DNA of 64,000 nt from an uncultured Spirochaetaceae bacterium. Lineage in GTDB: Bacteria > Spirochaetota > Spirochaetia > Sphaerochaetales > Sphaerochaetaceae. The notes under the pieces are model-generated. The model saw only the letters and a list, made by a program, of their open reading frames with translations. It had not been told where the DNA came from and did no database searches. The stretch covers positions 31,502 to 95,501 of the forward strand of contig CALXMP010000006.1 in assembly GCA_944389505.1 (NCBI GenBank), read 5' to 3'. Shown in pieces: positions 62,170-64,000 of this stretch. Positions within the stretch are counted from its first letter, which is position 1, and every line of letters begins with the position of its first letter. The position numbers and the translations under genes were made by a program.

Positions 62170-62200
62170 TTGACAAAACGCAACCGGGGGGGGGTAGCAT
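62170..62200 (+). promoter_or_regulatory. Promoter with a G9 tract in its spacer
   Basis: A perfect -35 TTGACA (62170-62175) and a -10 TAGCAT (62195-62200) are 19 bp apart. The last nine bases of the spacer are all G (62186-62194). Loss or gain of Gs by slippage would change the spacer length, and 17 bp is optimal. Confidence 0.7.
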
Positions 62201-62232
62201 GTTCTCAGATTAATTAAGGAGAGGATTGAGAA

Positions 62233-63390
62233 ATGAAATCCAAGAAATCAATCTTTGTTGTGGCTCTTGCAGCACTGATGCTCATTGCATTCACAGCTTG
62301 TGAGCAGCCAGTTTACAAGGTTCCTACAGGACTTAGTGTTACATCAACAAGAACAGCTTACCTTGCTGGTGAATCGATTGATATGAGCACTATCACAGGA
62401 ACACTAGAGTACAGTGATGGATCGACAAGATCTGTTTCTGGTTCTGAACTTTCTGTTCTTTCAGCTGGAAGTGGAAAGTTTGAGTTTGGTTATAGTAATC
62501 TTAAAGCTACACTGGAACTCACTGAGTATGCAGTTACAGATATCACATCTCTTGCAATCTCAGGTCTTCCAACAACTGTTGTCAAGGATTCTACTACAGT
62601 CGATGTCAAGGGAGTTGCAACACTTCCAAACGGAGAGACATCCAATGTTGACGTTGAACTTACAATAAGTGGTGTTGATACAGTCGGCGCATCAGTTGAG
62701 CCAACCATTTCTGTTTATAATATTGGTAAGGACACAGTTTCCAAAGAAAAGGTTACGGGAATTGATGATTGGAAGGTAACTGTTGTTACTGGAGAGGATT
62801 TTGATGCAACAAAGATTACTTCTATCAAAGTTGAACAGACAAATCCGAATGCTGATGGAAAGCAGTGGGTTCTCGATACTGTTTCATACAAGGTTATAGC
62901 AACTGATGCAAATGGAACAACTAAGGAACTTACATCTGGTGAGTATACTTGGAAGGATGGAAAAGCTCCTGCTTCATCGTATCAGCTTAAGAAAACAGCT
63001 GCCACTGAGAAGTATGTTGCAATTCTTAATTCAAATCCTTCAATAACAAGTTCTGAATTCAGTTATTCTGCAGGTACTCCATGGATCAGAGAGATTACTG
63101 TAGTGAAGATTGCAGATGCTGCCCCATCAAGCATCCCTAGTGGACCTGTAACTGATGTTAATGCATATTATGACTTTACTGCAGAGTGGGCCGGTGGAAA
63201 AGAGCAGGCTGGAGATGAGTGGACATATACAGCAGGAACAAATGGAGTTCTTTTCAATCCAACTGTACCTACATACGGAACAGATGCTGGCGAAGCAACA
63301 ACTTATGTCGCAAGCTTCTCTCTGAAGTATGGTAAGGATGATGCATGGCACGCTAAGACAGCACCATCATACAATATTACAGAAGCTTAA
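62233..63390 (+). CDS. Surface lipoprotein with bacterial Ig-like domain
   Basis: The 385-aa protein has a lipoprotein signal ending AFTAC (Cys23). GLSVTSTRTAYLAGESIDMS and GTLEYSDGSTRSVSG follow, a bacterial Ig-like (Big_3) pattern, and then a second, related segment (LAISGLPTTVVKDSTTVDVK). The C-terminal half is Thr/Ala/Gly-rich beta-type sequence that I cannot assign. Ribosome site AAGGAGAGG precedes the ATG. Codon third positions are much richer in A/T than in neighbouring genes, a sign of separate history or strong selection. With the G-tract promoter it looks like an on/off surface antigen. Confidence 0.83.
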   Translation: MKSKKSIFVVALAALMLIAFTACEQPVYKVPTGLSVTSTRTAYLAGESIDMSTITGTLEYSDGSTRSVSGSELSVLSAGSGKFEFGYSNLKATLELTEYAVTDITSLAISGLPTTVVKDSTTVDVKGVATLPNGETSNVDVELTISGVDTVGASVEPTISVYNIGKDTVSKEKVTGIDDWKVTVVTGEDFDATKITSIKVEQTNPNADGKQWVLDTVSYKVIATDANGTTKELTSGEYTWKDGKAPASSYQLKKTAATEKYVAILNSNPSITSSEFSYSAGTPWIREITVVKIADAAPSSIPSGPVTDVNAYYDFTAEWAGGKEQAGDEWTYTAGTNGVLFNPTVPTYGTDAGEATTYVASFSLKYGKDDAWHAKTAPSYNITEA

Positions 63391-63442
63391 TGTGATTAGT
63401 CTGTCTGTTTTCTAAAGGTAGGCAGATTCTAGGAGGATGACT

Positions 63443-63655
63443 ATGGAAGAAGTTAAAGAGTCCCTCCGGAAACACAGAGTTCCAACAGAAAAGCGTAAGG
63501 AATGCTTAAAGCTCTTTGAAGAGGGTTACGGTTATAAGAAGACGGCGCAGCTTGCAGGACTGAACACATATACGGTGAGGGACTACAAGAGGCGCTATGC
63601 CTCGGGGGACAACTCCTGGGCGGAGAGGGGAAGCAGCGCAGCTGTCACCCTCTGA
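63443..63655 (+). CDS. Small helix-turn-helix protein (transposase OrfA-like)
   Basis: The 70-aa protein (start ATG 63443, 6 nt after AGGAGG) contains KRKECLKLFEEGYGYKKTAQ and LAGLNTYTVRDYKRRYASGD, a homeodomain-like HTH of the type in IS3 OrfA and similar transposase N-terminal parts. No catalytic partner follows; instead there is a pair of structured-RNA-like repeats. It could be a truncated transposase or a stand-alone DNA-binding protein. Confidence 0.6.
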   Translation: MEEVKESLRKHRVPTEKRKECLKLFEEGYGYKKTAQLAGLNTYTVRDYKRRYASGDNSWAERGSSAAVTL

Positions 63656-63720
63656 GAATGCAGATAGAAGCGAGGATATCATTCATTTGGTGTCTAGCTC
63701 TTCTGGTTAATATCACAAAC

Positions 63721-63795
63721 GGGCTGCGGCTTAGCCTGAGCGGCTGCAGCCTTCTCTGGTTCTGATGGGAATAGGTGGATATTGCCATGAGGATC
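63721..63795 (+). ncRNA. Structured RNA-like unit, copy 1
   Basis: Stem 1 pairs GGCTGCGGC (63722-63730) with GCTGCAGCC (63743-63751) around loop TTAGCCTGAGCG. Stem 2 pairs GGTTCT (63758-63763) with AGGATC (63790-63795) and ATGG (63765-63768) with CCAT (63785-63788), with a G/G mismatch between. Copy 2 has the same plan with different paired bases. Confidence 0.6.
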
Positions 63796-63830
63796 AGGGA
63801 GTATTCCTCGATTCCTAGATTAATGATGAG

Positions 63831-63914
63831 GGCTGTATCTTAGCCTGGGCGGATACAGCTCTGCTATAGGCTCTGATGGGAATGTGCATAACCGATATGC
63901 ATCCCATGAGAGCC
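63831..63914 (+). ncRNA. Structured RNA-like unit, copy 2
   Basis: Stem 1 pairs GGCTGTATC (63831-63839) with GATACAGCT (63852-63860) around TTAGCCTGGGCG. Stem 2 pairs GGCTCT (63869-63874) with AGAGCC (63909-63914), then ATGGG (63876-63880) with CCCAT (63903-63907), then GTGCAT with ATGCAT. The 12 bases TCTGATGGGAAT are identical in both copies, 111 bp apart. Confidence 0.6.
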
Positions 63915-63970
63915 GGTGGCTCTCTGGATGAAGAATATTTCGTATTTCTCATCTTCAATTAATTTGCAGG

Positions 63971-64000
63971 CCATGCTGGAGTTATCTGGCATGGTTCTTT
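63971..64000 (+). terminator. Terminator-like hairpin at the right edge
   Basis: CCATGC (63971-63976) pairs with GCATGG (63989-63994), followed by TTCTTT to the end of the window. It could end the transcript that carries the two RNA-like units. Confidence 0.45.

Overview
The window looks like chromosome of an anaerobic, Gram-negative bacterium of moderate GC content. Evidence for an outer membrane includes a patatin fused to a barrel, a porin-like protein ending in Phe, and several lipoproteins. The set (thiamine ABC operon under a TPP riboswitch, grpE-dnaK-dnaJ, QueH, oxygen-sensitive pyruvate formate-lyase, glutaminase-less GuaA) would fit a gut-type spirochaete (Sphaerochaetaceae/Treponemataceae-like). 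That placement is inference from gene style; no rRNA is present.

Layout. 1-13.2 kb is housekeeping: a hemolysin III family protein (cut by the left edge), tRNA-Leu, patatin, TPR protein, queH-cls, a TrpR-like regulator, glf and a DEAD-box helicase, then an HtrA-like protease and uvrB. 13.2-15.7 kb is accessory: a transposase scrap, a RelE-type toxin-antitoxin pair and a caspase-like lipoprotein coupled to a small exported protein. 15.7-19.4 kb is the thiamine transporter with its TPP riboswitch. 19.4-27.5 kb is core again (grpE, dnaK, dnaJ, TrmH methyltransferase, purD, dus, guaA); grpE and dnaK have near-identical promoters.

27.6-50.8 kb is a large accessory region. It opens with decayed genes (HNH endonuclease, DUF4160). 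Then comes a metal- and redox-flavoured island: a two-gene ABC exporter with a TetR regulator, a peroxiredoxin, a CsoR-regulated copper ATPase, two methyltransferases, a tnpB element, a ferrosome-like cluster (small membrane protein, P1B-type ATPase, GRIRL-motif protein), a TetR/ABC-ATPase chimera, and a pyruvate formate-lyase split into two polypeptides plus its activase. Four perfect copies of a palindrome, GTTAGC-N4-GCTAAC, sit just upstream of the exporter, peroxiredoxin, methyltransferase and formate-lyase units, and a degenerate copy precedes the ferrosome-like cluster. I see none elsewhere in the window. This suggests one regulator, possibly iron- or redox-responsive, controls the island. 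The region ends in a truncated GrpB-family gene, a second tnpB element nested in an older tnpB remnant, 23-bp tandem repeats and a frameshifted DUF4143 ATPase.

50.8-60.8 kb returns to transport: tandem sodium symporters, an Fe3+-type ABC importer, a MATE exporter and an outer-membrane protein. 60.9-64 kb holds an unrecognised gene, an Ig-like lipoprotein whose promoter spacer carries a run of nine Gs (candidate phase variation), a small HTH gene, and two tandem structured-RNA-like units whose stems differ by compensating base changes.
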